A DNA stretch of 64,000 nt from Brevibacillus sp. DP1.3A (GTDB lineage: Bacteria; Bacillota; Bacilli; Brevibacillales; Brevibacillaceae). The DNA lies in assembly GCF_013284245.2 (NCBI RefSeq), contig NZ_CP085876.1:4614001-4678000 (forward strand), written 5' to 3'. This document shows, piece by piece, positions 21,122 to 28,432 of the stretch. The position numbers were made by a program, and so were the translations under genes. The notes under the pieces are model-generated. The model worked only from the letters and a program-made list of their open reading frames with translations, was not told the DNA's origin and did no database searches. Positions within the stretch are counted from its first letter, which is position 1. Every line of letters starts with the position of its first letter.

Positions 21122-22417
21122 TTACCTTCTAACAACCCAATAAAAGTACAGGTTACCAGAAGTATCCCAGTTATCAACCTCATTGGGCTCAGCTCGGCCA
21201 GAATGACCATCGATTGTTGCCTCGAAATCATGACCTATTTTGTGTCCCTTAGCATCCTGACTAATAGTGTACGATTGTGAAGAAACCCAAACATCAGATT
21301 CCGTCAGAACATCATCAAGATATTCATTATCCTCTACTTTGAATTTATGCCAATCACCGGAAAGACTTCCGGTTGAATCATAAATTTCTATGTCTCCACT
21401 TGTATCCCAGGATACAGACGCACCAGGAGGCCAAGTAAGATCATAAGTAACATTACCAGAAATACTGGAATTATCGGGAAGCCAACCCTTTGTTATGATA
21501 TTACTTGATTTATCAGCATCAAGTCGGTCCACGAATTCTCTTGACTTAAAAATTTCAATCTCACTAAGTGGTTGGTCAGCACGAAAGTAGACATAGCTTT
21601 TTGTATCAGGGTTGTCAGGGGTTTCATCTTTATAAACTTCCCAAACATGATATGATTTTGCTAGTCTCTGTTGGGTAGAATTAATATCAATAAAGTTATT
21701 AATCTCAGTTTCCCAAGTATATATATTTGAAAATGAATCTGGAAGATTCACATCTATTCCCGCAGCTGCGGCTATATTGGGACTAAGAAAACTAAATTGA
21801 GATTTTCGTGCTTTAGTGCTCTTATTTATTTCAATATTATATCTCTTCGTCATATTCTCGAGGTCTTCCAACTTATAGTCTTGATTTCCTCTGTTAATCG
21901 AGATAACTGCTGACAATTTAACTTGGTTATTTTCAAATTTGTAACCAAACATATCAAGGGAATATGTTGATTCTTTAAGATATTCAGGGGTAATATCTAA
22001 ATTCGGTTCAAAAGTATTTGTGATATCTTCCGCATCAAGTTTTTCACCAAAAATATAAAAAGGTTTATTTTCTTTTTTTGCCTGTTTATAGAGTTTTTTC
22101 ACCTCTTTGTTCTTTATATTAGCTTCAGATATCCAAAGTGCGTCGATATCATCTGGAATTTCTTGAATATCCTCTTCTAATATCTGTATTGATTCCTCTT
22201 CTGTAGCAAAACCTCTCTGTTCACTGATAGCTTCTTCAATTGTCTTACCTACTGCACTTTTTTCTTCATCACCAATTACACCGATTTTATAAGGGCCTTG
22301 TTTTATCTTTGAAGTAGTAATCTCTACTTCCTTAGCTTCGACGCCATAGTTCCCAGCAACCAATGTCATGAGTAGAACAATACATGTCGAAAGCTTTAGT
22401 ATTTTTCTTCCTTTCAT
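21122..22417 (-). CDS. Exported protein of unknown function (possible moron)
   Basis: 431 residues from the ATG at 22417 (AAGGAGG upstream) with a signal peptide (cleavage near VEA, residue about 28). No family is recognised. An N-terminal alpha/beta region (KIGVIGDEEKSAVGKTIEEA ... WISEANIKNKEV) resembles no fold I can name, and the C-terminal half (about 240-431) is beta-rich with many Ser/Asp/Trp and ends in YFYWVVRR. The gene is flanked by direct copies of a 24-bp hairpin that ends the upstream gene, suggesting a cargo gene inserted with duplication of the terminator. Confidence 0.65.
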   Translation of the reverse strand: MKGRKILKLSTCIVLLMTLVAGNYGVEAKEVEITTSKIKQGPYKIGVIGDEEKSAVGKTIEEAISEQRGFATEEESIQILEEDIQEIPDDIDALWISEANIKNKEVKKLYKQAKKENKPFYIFGEKLDAEDITNTFEPNLDITPEYLKESTYSLDMFGYKFENNQVKLSAVISINRGNQDYKLEDLENMTKRYNIEINKSTKARKSQFSFLSPNIAAAAGIDVNLPDSFSNIYTWETEINNFIDINSTQQRLAKSYHVWEVYKDETPDNPDTKSYVYFRADQPLSEIEIFKSREFVDRLDADKSSNIITKGWLPDNSSISGNVTYDLTWPPGASVSWDTSGDIEIYDSTGSLSGDWHKFKVEDNEYLDDVLTESDVWVSSQSYTISQDAKGHKIGHDFEATIDGHSGRAEPNEVDNWDTSGNLYFYWVVRR

Positions 22418-22534
22418 GGAACCAACCTCCTTTTTCATAAAAAATACCATTTATGGATAAGTAGTGTCAATCCACCAGGACTGTCTTTTACCTAATATCT
22501 ATATTCCATTCATCTTTAATTATTGCACAAAAAA

Positions 22535-22558
22535 GGCACTCAGATCATACCGAGTGCC
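22535..22558 (-). terminator. Terminator/direct repeat copy B overlapping the ArpU-like gene end
   Basis: Same GGCACTC...GAGTGCC hairpin, followed on the minus strand by TTTTTTGTGC; the arms encode the last codons ALGMI of the ArpU-like protein. Confidence 0.8.
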
Positions 22559-22926
22559 GTAGCGATTTGCATAATTGCATCTTTCTTTTTCGTATAGTAT
22601 TGGTCCTTGGTCAAGCCCATATCAAGATAAACATTGATGTCTTTTACTCGTGATGTACTAAGATACTTTTCTTCGATGATCTGACGCTCTACTTCATCCA
22701 ACGAATACTGTAAAGCTCTTTCGATCTGTCGTGCTTTCAACTCATTCGTGGACTCAGACTTTTGAAGCCGAGGAAACAGTTGATCGATCCCCTTCTCCTG
22801 TCGCTCCTGTTTATTTTGGACAGCAACACGAAGGGCCTTATACTCTTTTAATGCTTTTACAACAGCCTTTCTGACTTCTTTTTCGTCTATTGGTTCCAGA
22901 AATGACAGTTGCTCTTGTGCGCTCAT
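22540..22926 (-). CDS. ArpU-family phage transcriptional regulator
   Basis: 128 residues from the ATG at 22926 (GAGGGGGA upstream; an ATG at 22959 has none). It begins MSAQEQLSFLEPIDEKEVRK and ends with a sigma region 4-like helix-turn-helix (VKDINVYLDMGLTKDQYYTK, then KKKDAIMQIA), the layout of ArpU/RinA-type late-gene regulators of Gram-positive phages. In phages these activate packaging and lysis genes. No such genes remain here, so it may be a relic of the phage ancestor of the element. Confidence 0.75.
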   Translation of the reverse strand: MSAQEQLSFLEPIDEKEVRKAVVKALKEYKALRVAVQNKQERQEKGIDQLFPRLQKSESTNELKARQIERALQYSLDEVERQIIEEKYLSTSRVKDINVYLDMGLTKDQYYTKKKDAIMQIATALGMI

Positions 22927-23068
22927 CTTTCCAATTCCCCCTCGTGGCAGCCCATGCAATAATGTTTTTGCCGAACATATATACGGGCTCCCTGCTGGGG
23001 GCTATTTTTTTGAAATATTATGTTGATTCCTAATCTTGTTCATCTGCTTCTTAGACAATGCCAGTGCG

Positions 23069-23791
23069 TTAGATTATTTTTCGGGAAGAGAGTTTACGTA
23101 ACCGAATCGATTTCGCCAGAACCCGACTTCCCGACATTAGATATCTGTCTCCGGCGGTCCATGTGTGACTCTTTTTGTTATTTCTACGAACCGCAATGTA
23201 ATTACGAGGAGCAGAAGCGTAAATTTTATAGCCTCTTGCTCGGCTGGCTCTTATAAATCTTCCATCTTCCCCTAGTGAAACATTAGCAAAACGTACACGG
23301 TTGAATACACGTTTTCTAAATAATATGGTTCCCCCTGCAAGCGCCCCTACGAACTTATTCTGCTGTTTAGGGAAACGTAAAATTAGTAGCTTTCTTGCTT
23401 GGAGATAAGCCATATATGCCCGCTTCCCAACAATGTCAGCTCCTGTACGATGAAGATCATTCATTTGCTGTTTTAAATAATATGGCGAGTAGTAATCGTC
23501 ATCATCGAACTTTGCAATAAATTGGTATTTCGTTTTGCTGACCGCATAATTTAAGCACCTGCCCAAAGAGACCCTTTCTGGAACTTTGTAGATAGAAATG
23601 TTCTTATATCTCCGCACTTTTTTTCGGTATTTATCCAAGCTCATGCTATCTTTATTAATCACAATTACCAACTCTTTTACCCGAAACAACTGGGTCTTAT
23701 AATTAGCGATGATATTATAAAAAAAATGTGGTCGGTTCGTGCAAGTAATAATGGAAACTCCGCCACGAATGCTGTTTTTATTTTTCCTCAT
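23069..23791 (-). CDS. Glycosyltransferase family 2 (GT-A fold)
   Basis: 240 residues: GGVSIITCTNRPHFFYNIIA at the start, the acceptor/nucleotide motif FDDDDYYSPYYLKQ with the metal-binding DxD, and FVGALAGGTILFRKRVF later, then a basic C-terminus. A soluble GT2 of the type used in spore-coat and exopolysaccharide decoration in Bacilli. GGGGGATGAGCG precedes the ATG. The promoter region contains GCATAAAGTA, matching a sigma-K -10 consensus CATAnnnTA, but no good -35 is seen at the expected spacing. Placement inside a sporulation-excised element is notable. Confidence 0.75.
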   Translation of the reverse strand: MRKNKNSIRGGVSIITCTNRPHFFYNIIANYKTQLFRVKELVIVINKDSMSLDKYRKKVRRYKNISIYKVPERVSLGRCLNYAVSKTKYQFIAKFDDDDYYSPYYLKQQMNDLHRTGADIVGKRAYMAYLQARKLLILRFPKQQNKFVGALAGGTILFRKRVFNRVRFANVSLGEDGRFIRASRARGYKIYASAPRNYIAVRRNNKKSHTWTAGDRYLMSGSRVLAKSIRLRKLSSRKII

Positions 23792-23900
23792 CGCTCATCC
23801 CCCTTTTTGAAAGTTTGTATATACTTTATGCAAACTCCTATAAGAGGGAAAGGTACAACTCTACATGGAAAACATACAATTTTCTCTTTTGTTATGAACC

Positions 23901-24308
23901 TTATAGGAGCTCAGGGTTCTCGTAGATGTTACCGATGACTTCGCACTTATTTAGGTAAATCTGGGTGAATAAAAGATATCCGTCATTACCCAATACAGTC
24001 TTTCCCTTCAACGCATACTGGCAATCGCCTGTGAACATGACATAGCCGTTCCAATCATGATCCGGGACATGAATGACGTCTCCCTCATAAATCTCCTTGC
24101 CGTTCTTGTCGCGGAGTCCTGTATATTGTAGTAACTCCACTTCGTCCAGGTATTTCGAGGTGCATTCATGCGGTTATTCTCTGTCTACAAACTCGCTCCA
24201 GAATGCTAGGGTACCATCATCCTGCCACCAGTTCAGTACCATCGGAAACATCATCTTTTCTCGATCTGGGTCCCATGCGCGAAATTTAATAAACCGTCCA
24301 GCTTGCAT
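23901..24308 (-). pseudogene. yopX: yopX-family phage gene interrupted by an in-frame TAA
   Basis: The frame from ATG 24308 (AGGGGA site) reads FIKFRAWDPDREKMMFPMVL, then after a single ochre codon at 24174-24176 continues in the same frame with LLQYTGLRDKNGKEIYEGDV and NKCEVIGNIYENPELL, which is the complete YopX domain. Family members are phage and SPbeta proteins of unknown function. Either the gene is inactive, or the downstream part restarts at a GTG at 24140 without a clear ribosome site. Confidence 0.8.
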
Positions 24309-24324
24309 CCCGTTCCCCTCCTAT

Positions 24325-24597
24325 TTAAGTGACTTCCGTTATCCGGCTTCGCAGTTTCTTTATGTCATCAATAAGCGATGCTTTGTCCTCTGGAAAGAGC
24401 AGCATCATATCCAGTTTGATATCTATCAACTCTTTGATTTCCTCCACCGACATATCCATTTCCATGAACTGCCCGGTTGGAATCAAATCATGCTGGTCTA
24501 CGTTTCTCCCACATAAAGTGCATTCGTAGACACCGATCGCACCGCTGTAATGACATAGCTTTTCGCAACCACACGTTGGGCAGCATAACCCTTCCAT
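24325..24597 (-). CDS. Small zinc-ribbon phage-type protein
   Basis: 90 residues opening MEGLCCPTCGCEKL with a second pair CTLCGRN, a four-Cys zinc ribbon, followed by an acidic helical tail. GAGGAGGGGA precedes the ATG. One of a run of tightly packed minus-strand small genes (24325-25267) of phage early-region type. Function unknown. Confidence 0.65.
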   Translation of the reverse strand: MEGLCCPTCGCEKLCHYSGAIGVYECTLCGRNVDQHDLIPTGQFMEMDMSVEEIKELIDIKLDMMLLFPEDKASLIDDIKKLRSRITEVT

Positions 24598-24610
24598 CCG
24601 GTTCCCCTCC

Positions 24611-24826
24611 TCATTGCATCAATGTGGAATTCCTGTTTTGTTCTCTGACCGCCAATTCCTTTATAGCGAATGAAGTCATGCCGACAAGATACTGGATCAA
24701 TATTTTATAGTCGTTGTCTGGAATCGCTTGCGCTGTCCGGATATACGTTTCGATATTTTTAGCTGACGCGTCATTAAGCTTCTGGAGTGTTTCCAAAGCA
24801 TGATCGCCTAAACGGATGCCTTGCAT
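24611..24826 (-). CDS. Small helical phage-type protein
   Basis: 71 residues, ATG 24826 with AGGGAGGG upstream. It is predicted all-helical (LGDHALETLQKLNDASAKNI, YKILIQYLVGMTSFAIKELA) with no motif I recognise. It overlaps the tail of the preceding small ORF. Confidence 0.6.
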   Translation of the reverse strand: MQGIRLGDHALETLQKLNDASAKNIETYIRTAQAIPDNDYKILIQYLVGMTSFAIKELAVREQNRNSTLMQ

Positions 24827-24959
24827 GTAGCTTCCCTCCCTGAGTACAAACCGTGTGTTGAATCAATCGATAGTCAAACTCCAGTGCCTCTGCAATCTGT
24901 ACATTAATGAACGGCACACCTGTTACCAAGTCCCTTACCTCCTCATCACAATTTCTCAT
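24774..24959 (-). CDS. Small ORF coupled to the preceding gene
   Basis: 61 codons starting at ATG 24959, which overlaps the upstream stop codon as ATGA, a typical translational coupling. The first 40 residues (VPFINVQIAEALEFDYRLIQ) look protein-like, but the last 53 nt overlap the next gene in another frame. Possibly a shortened gene. Moderate to low confidence. Confidence 0.4.
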   Translation of the reverse strand: MRNCDEEVRDLVTGVPFINVQIAEALEFDYRLIQHTVCTQGGKLHARHPFRRSCFGNTPEA

Positions 24960-25267
24960 GATTGCAATAGACTACGAAGACGTTCTTCTTTCTTGCGTAG
25001 CCGGATAATCTCTTCGTTGCGTTGTTTCAACATGGAGACAAATTGCTGCAACTCGCTCTCTACCTTCACATCAAAGGAACGTCCTTTAATCCGATCAATC
25101 AGTGTGTACTGGACATTCAAATACTCTGTAGGGCCATTGACGACTTTCTTCTCGCAACTGAACTGCACCCATGTATCGGTGATGTACCTGATCCGAATCT
25201 TGTCTACTTCCCAGAAACCTTGTCTCTCGAACAGATTGCGTATCTTTTCTTCCTGTTCTTTTAACAT
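24956..25267 (-). CDS. Small coiled-coil phage-type protein
   Basis: 103 residues, ATG 25267 preceded by GGGAGGCG. A compact N-terminal domain (RNLFERQGFWEVDKIRIRYI) is followed by a C-terminal coiled coil (LKQRNEEIIRLRKKEERLRS). Function unknown. First of the small-gene run. Confidence 0.6.
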   Translation of the reverse strand: MLKEQEEKIRNLFERQGFWEVDKIRIRYITDTWVQFSCEKKVVNGPTEYLNVQYTLIDRIKGRSFDVKVESELQQFVSMLKQRNEEIIRLRKKEERLRSLLQS

Positions 25268-25288
25268 CTACGCGCCTCCCTTCATCAC

Positions 25289-25350
25289 AATTTCTCTTTT
25301 GTTAAATGGAACGAAACAACTCCGGGTTCGCATAGATGTTGTCATCTGAT
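25289..25350 (-). pseudogene. Second yopX 3'-end remnant
   Basis: The minus strand reads DNIYANPELF, matching the end of the yopX gene (GNIYENPELL), followed by the shared flank CAATTTCTCTTTTGTTA also seen after 23901. Only the tail is left. Confidence 0.5.
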
Positions 25351-25400
25351 CGATCGCCACGGTAAAATGGTAAAATACCGGAAAAAGGTGAGGTGTCTTA

Positions 25401-25643
25401 ATGTTTCAAAAAGTCCTTGCACGTCCCAAGTGGTTTCTTGCTCTTGCCGCAATAGCAATAATTTTACTTATCATTAGTCGGTTTTACATAGACAGTATTA
25501 TCTTGAGAAGCATTAGTTTTTTTGTATTGGCAATTTACATATTCGCTCTAGGATACCTGGAGAAGAAAAATAACTTCTTGATAGTGTGTTCTGTGCTGTC
25601 TCTTGCTTTCATTGTCTTGTGCATTAAAACCCTTCTTGGCTGA
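25401..25643 (+). CDS. Small hydrophobic membrane protein
   Basis: 80 residues with three predicted transmembrane helices (about 10-30, 33-52, 58-77). GGTGAGGTG precedes the ATG at 25401. It lies 15 nt before a gene for a small exported peptide and is probably co-transcribed, so an export, immunity or sensing role for that peptide is possible. No family recognised. Confidence 0.6.
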   Translation: MFQKVLARPKWFLALAAIAIILLIISRFYIDSIILRSISFFVLAIYIFALGYLEKKNNFLIVCSVLSLAFIVLCIKTLLG

Positions 25644-25658
25644 CGGGTGGCTTTTATT

Positions 25659-25790
25659 ATGAAAAAGTTTTTAGTAGTTGCTATGTTGACCTTGTCTGTA
25701 ATCTCTATGTCTAGTGCTGCTATTGCTACTGAGCCAGAAGGAACCGTTTCGTGTGGTGGTGGCAAACCTAGGTGTCCCGATGTATTTTAG
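25659..25790 (+). CDS. 43-residue exported peptide precursor
   Basis: MKKFLVVAMLTLSVISMSSA is a clear signal peptide (cleavage probably after AIA), leaving TEPEGTVSCGGGKPRCPDVF with two cysteines eight residues apart. The ATG at 25659 has only GGGTGG upstream. Size and layout resemble Phr-type signalling peptides or small bacteriocin-like peptides. No Rap-type receptor is encoded in this window. A terminator follows closely, supporting a real transcription unit with 25401-25643. Confidence 0.6.
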   Translation: MKKFLVVAMLTLSVISMSSAAIATEPEGTVSCGGGKPRCPDVF

Positions 25791-25799
25791 TTAAACGAG

Positions 25800-25822
25800 A
25801 GCCTCCACATTGGGGGCTTTCT
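25800..25822 (+). terminator. Terminator of the peptide gene
   Basis: AGCCTCC-acatt-GGGGGCT followed by TTCTT. Confidence 0.65.
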
Positions 25823-26054
25823 TCAATTACCGTTGTATTAAGCGACCACTTTTAAAACAGCGAATACCCCGATCTCCCTTAAGAACTTCCCAACGCTTCA
25901 ACTCTTAGCCATGCCCTCTTCTTCAATGAATTTATACAATTTTATTAACAGATTAATTTTTATTAATTGAGTCATACACTTACCAAATCTTCATAAATTT
26001 TAAATTGTGTTCCAGTTCCACAAACAAATTGTGTGCTAAGGGAGAGGATGAGCA
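25823..26054. other. Intergenic, no gene seen
   Basis: AT-rich. Contains TCAATTACCGTTGTATTAAG, a short motif that also follows several other accessory genes (near 9776 and 9160). Confidence 0.4.
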
Positions 26055-26423
26055 ATGGGTAAATTTCGGGTCACGTTTAAAAGTATTGTCGTTCATAAAT
26101 CTGATGATGGCGCATTTGACAGCACTTTGGAAACGAAATGGAATTTCATTATTAATGGATCAATTTTTTCCTGGACAAAAAATCTAAAAGCACAAAACAC
26201 ACCGTACGCCATTGATATTAGTCATGATCTTGATGTTCCTGATAATTCGATCATTCATCTCGAGGTTTATGGAAATGAAATTGATACTGTTAGTGATGAT
26301 GAATTACCAGGATTTATTCATACATGGAACAGAGATAGCAGTTGGGGCTTAGGATTTCATCCTGAGAAACAGTCCAATGACAACATAACTTACACACTTA
26401 ATTACGAAATTTCCCAAATATAA
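26055..26423 (+). CDS. Hypothetical beta-rich protein
   Basis: 122 residues, ATG 26055 with GAGAGGATG upstream. The alternating pattern (KFRVTFKSIVVHKSDDGAFD, then IIHLEVYGNEID) suggests a beta sandwich. No signal peptide and no recognised family. Single gene with its own terminator inside the sigK element. Confidence 0.6.
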   Translation: MGKFRVTFKSIVVHKSDDGAFDSTLETKWNFIINGSIFSWTKNLKAQNTPYAIDISHDLDVPDNSIIHLEVYGNEIDTVSDDELPGFIHTWNRDSSWGLGFHPEKQSNDNITYTLNYEISQI

Positions 26424-26456
26424 GGATAGTTGACACCTTTCAATTACTAATACTCG

Positions 26457-26486
26457 CCCCCACGTTGTTTGAAAGCGTGGGGTTAT
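26457..26486 (+). terminator. Terminator of 26055-26423
   Basis: CCCCACG-ttgtttgaaag-CGTGGGG stem followed by a short T-rich stretch. Confidence 0.65.
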
Positions 26487-26628
26487 CTCATTTAAAATTC
26501 AGTTTCCTCGTTTCCTCCCTAACTATTAAGTTAAAAAATCCGTGTCACCCAATCTGTTAATATGATTGAAACTATTTGTTAACTTGTCCGTCTACGTTAT
26601 AAAAGAAACTGATTGGAGATGTGGACAA

Positions 26629-26823
26629 ATGCCATATATCAACCTTCAAATTACAAAAGGTACAACCCGTGATCAAAAGGCTCAGATTGTGAAAGAGTTC
26701 ACTGAAACTCTTGTTAACGTTCTTGGCAAAAAACCTGAACATACTCACATCGTTATTGAAGAAATTGATGATGAAAATTGGGGGTTCTCCGGCATTCTTA
26801 CTGACGACTTCAGAAAACAATAG
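26629..26823 (+). CDS. 4-oxalocrotonate tautomerase family protein
   Basis: 64 residues from the ATG at 26629, chosen because GGAGATGTGG lies upstream and because Pro follows Met: PYINLQITKGTTRDQK gives the catalytic N-terminal proline. The rest (VKEFTETLVNVLGKKPEHTH, then FSGILTDDF) fits the family's beta-alpha-beta fold, which works as a hexamer. The family isomerises unsaturated ketoacids. The true substrate and why it rides on a sigK element are unknown. Confidence 0.85.
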   Translation: MPYINLQITKGTTRDQKAQIVKEFTETLVNVLGKKPEHTHIVIEEIDDENWGFSGILTDDFRKQ

Positions 26824-26837
26824 GTAGTTTTCAACCG

Positions 26838-26860
26838 CCCGGCTTTTTGCTGGGTTTTTT
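26838..26860 (+). terminator. Terminator of the tautomerase gene
   Basis: CCCGGC-ttttt-GCTGGG followed by TTTTTT. Confidence 0.85.
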
Positions 26861-26864
26861 CATT

Positions 26865-27335
26865 CTAATGATGGTCAATATACCAAGTACACAAAGTGTT
26901 AAATGCCTGACAGCGATAAGATTGTCTACTGCCATGATTTGCTGCAACTGGGTTAATCCAAAGCACTTCTGTCCGAACCTGCCCGGTTTCGATTACTTGC
27001 TGCCGTTCTTCGCATTGCCAATTGCTCAACATATCGATGTACAAATCATTTGCATACCCAGATAGTAGCACTGGTCCGGGATGATCATTGAGGACCTTCA
27101 ACAAGTCGCAATGGTCATCGTCAGTCATCTCGTTCCAGTAAATCTCCCCGTTCCTGGTTCCCAAGATATACGGCGGGTCGGCGTCTATCAGGAGATCCTC
27201 GCGTGTATATCTTCCAATCACTTGGAGAGCTGGCCTATTTTCAATTTGGATCTCCTTCAAACGTTCAGCCACCATTGCGATTTTTCGGCCGGAGAATGTA
27301 TGGCAAGGGGTAAGTGTCGAGGATGAACGTGTCAT
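26865..27335 (-). pseudogene. Truncated D12-class (Dam-type) DNA adenine methyltransferase
   Basis: The frame carries AERLKEIQIENRPALQVI, YTREDLLIDADPPYILGTR with catalytic DPPY, and later HPGPVLLSGYANDLY, the C-terminal half of a Dam-family enzyme. The N-terminal SAM-binding FxGGG region is missing: upstream sequence meets a stop (TAA) and a DUF5131 fragment on the other strand. It is unlikely to be active. Confidence 0.75.
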
Positions 27336-27372
27336 TCATAGAATTGACGATTAACGTCGGGTTCCTGCATAC

Positions 27373-27594
27373 ACTAGATTCCTTTCTGTGGAACCTTTGA
27401 TCGGCCCAATTGATAACCTTGAAGGAATTCATTGGGTAATTGTTGGTGGCGAATCTGGACCGGGTGCGAAGTATTATGCAACAGTGTAAAGATCAGAATG
27501 TTGCATTCTTTTTCAAACAATGGGGCGGCGTTCAGAAACATCGTAACGGTAGAATGATTGATGGCCAAACATACGATGAATACCAAATCACTTG
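27373..27594 (+). pseudogene. DUF5131 (phage Gp37/Gp68-like) gene fragment, frameshifted
   Basis: The plus strand reads [20 protein letters not shown] and [12 protein letters not shown], then after a frame change near 27478 [20 protein letters not shown] and [12 protein letters not shown], the C-terminal part of the DUF5131 radical-SAM-like phage protein family. The N-terminal two thirds are absent and some residues before the frame change are deleted. It overlaps, antisense, the read-through tail of the sigK 5' half. Confidence 0.75.
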
Positions 27595-28009
27595 ATAACA
27601 GTTTAAAGGGACCATAAGGGTCCCCTTTTTCATAACTCTTGATCAAAAGACACTCTTTTGACTTTAATATCTCATTCTCAATACAACGCGCAGCATACGT
27701 AGCCAGCTTGGTGCCCTTATCCACCTGATAACTCTCGATTGCTTTGATCAGGCCGATGGTACCGATGGAAATCAGATCTTCACTGTCCTCACCTGTGTTC
27801 TCGAATTTCTTCACAATATGCGCCACCAAACGCAAATTGTGCTCAATCAGCTTGTTGCGGGCGTAAGGGTCGCCTTTGGCCATGAGTCGGAGGTACTTTT
27901 CTTCTTCGGTGTCCTGAAGCGGTTGCGGGAAGGCATTGTTCTTGACATAAGCCACAAAAACAAGAAGTTCTTTAAAAACAAGGGAAAGCGCCGCGATAAT
28001 GCTGGACAT
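27374..28009 (-). CDS. sigK: sigK 5' half (N-terminal part of sporulation sigma factor K) with read-through tail
   Basis: From ATG 28009 (TGGAGGTGG ribosome site) the frame encodes [58 protein letters not shown] and [12 protein letters not shown], sigma regions 1.2-2.4 of sigma-K including the pro-sequence at the N-terminus. After codon 113 (near 27671) the sequence leaves sigma-K and runs 99 further codons inside the element. Excision joins it to 11582-11955. Sigma-K is made as a precursor cleaved by SpoIVFB; the hydrophobic start ([20 protein letters not shown]) fits such a pro-peptide. Confidence 0.92.
   Translation of the reverse strand: MSSIIAALSLVFKELLVFVAYVKNNAFPQPLQDTEEEKYLRLMAKGDPYARNKLIEHNLRLVAHIVKKFENTGEDSEDLISIGTIGLIKAIESYQVDKGTKLATYAARCIENEILKSKECLLIKSYEKGDPYGPFKLLSSDLVFIVCLAINHSTVTMFLNAAPLFEKECNILIFTLLHNTSHPVQIRHQQLPNEFLQGYQLGRSKVPQKGI
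27669..27676 (-). other. Recombination site at the sigK 5' half (att)
   Basis: Minus-strand AATGAGAT within ATT GAG AAT GAG ATA. It contains AATGA, the core named for the B. subtilis skin element, and aligns in frame with the site at 11952-11959. Confidence 0.7.
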
Positions 28010-28127
28010 GGCTGCCACCTCCACGTCTGGAATAGCTTACTTCTATCCATATGTGGGCGGTTGCCTATGCGTGCCTGTACGCAGGGAGTTGTTGTCGATT
28101 AATTCACTGTTGCTTGTATGGTAAAGG

Positions 28128-28143
28128 ATTCACATTTGTGAAT
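28128..28143. promoter_or_regulatory. 16-bp palindrome between sigK and the divergent 28215 gene
   Basis: ATTCACA-TT-TGTGAAT is perfectly symmetrical and lies about 119 bp upstream of sigK and 72 bp upstream of the divergent gene. Likely a dimeric repressor or activator site; the protein is unknown. Confidence 0.45.
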
Positions 28144-28214
28144 ATAGAGTGAGGCTTAGAAAAAATGAGATATTTTGGTAAAATGAACAAAACGAACGAT
28201 TGGAGCGATCACCC

Positions 28215-28412
28215 ATGCTAGAATTTGGCGCTGTGTCGATCGAATGGGGTACTGTACTCTTTCAGCTCTTTATCTTCTTCATGCCTTTAGCACTTGTCAT
28301 TGCCTGCTGCTTGTTCATCGTAAAACGCACGGCAACCAAGCAAAAAGCCATCGAGGAGCTGGAAAAACGCGTCGCAGCACTCGAGCAAGAAATAAAGCGT
28401 CCGAAATCATAA
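28215..28412 (+). CDS. Small single-pass membrane protein with coiled-coil tail
   Basis: 65 residues from ATG 28215 (TTGGAGCG upstream; the in-frame TTG at 28200 is inside the site). One transmembrane segment (about 15-38, LFQLFIFFMPLALVIACCLF) is followed by a charged coiled coil (AIEELEKRVAALEQEIKR). Short proteins of this layout are frequent in Bacillales and mostly unstudied. Divergent from sigK. Confidence 0.7.
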   Translation: MLEFGAVSIEWGTVLFQLFIFFMPLALVIACCLFIVKRTATKQKAIEELEKRVAALEQEIKRPKS

Positions 28413-28424
28413 CGGACGCTTAGC
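28392..28424 (+). terminator. Terminator of 28215-28412
   Basis: AAGCGTCCG-aaatcataa-CGGACGCTT, then AGCTTTTTC; the left arm overlaps the last codons of the gene. Confidence 0.85.
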
Positions 28425-28432
28425 TTTTTCCC

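Larger units (their letters stand above)
11953..27673. mobile_element. sigK intervening (skin-like) element, about 15.7 kb
   Basis: The element separates the two sigK halves, both on the minus strand, and carries a large serine recombinase whose gene ends 30 bp from one boundary. Boundary sequences in the coding frame are AAT GAG ATA (sigK 5' side) and ATT GAA ATC (3' side); they share TGA-A/G-AT around the crossover, near the AATGA core of the B. subtilis skin element. Cargo includes phage-type genes, an IS3-family element, HU, a protease, a DUF4157 protein and a small exported peptide. Excision in the mother cell is inferred from the arrangement. Confidence 0.88.

Noticed and set aside
11953-27673. 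The element as a complete prophage
   Set aside because: No capsid, tail, terminase or lysis genes are present; phage genes are few and several are broken.
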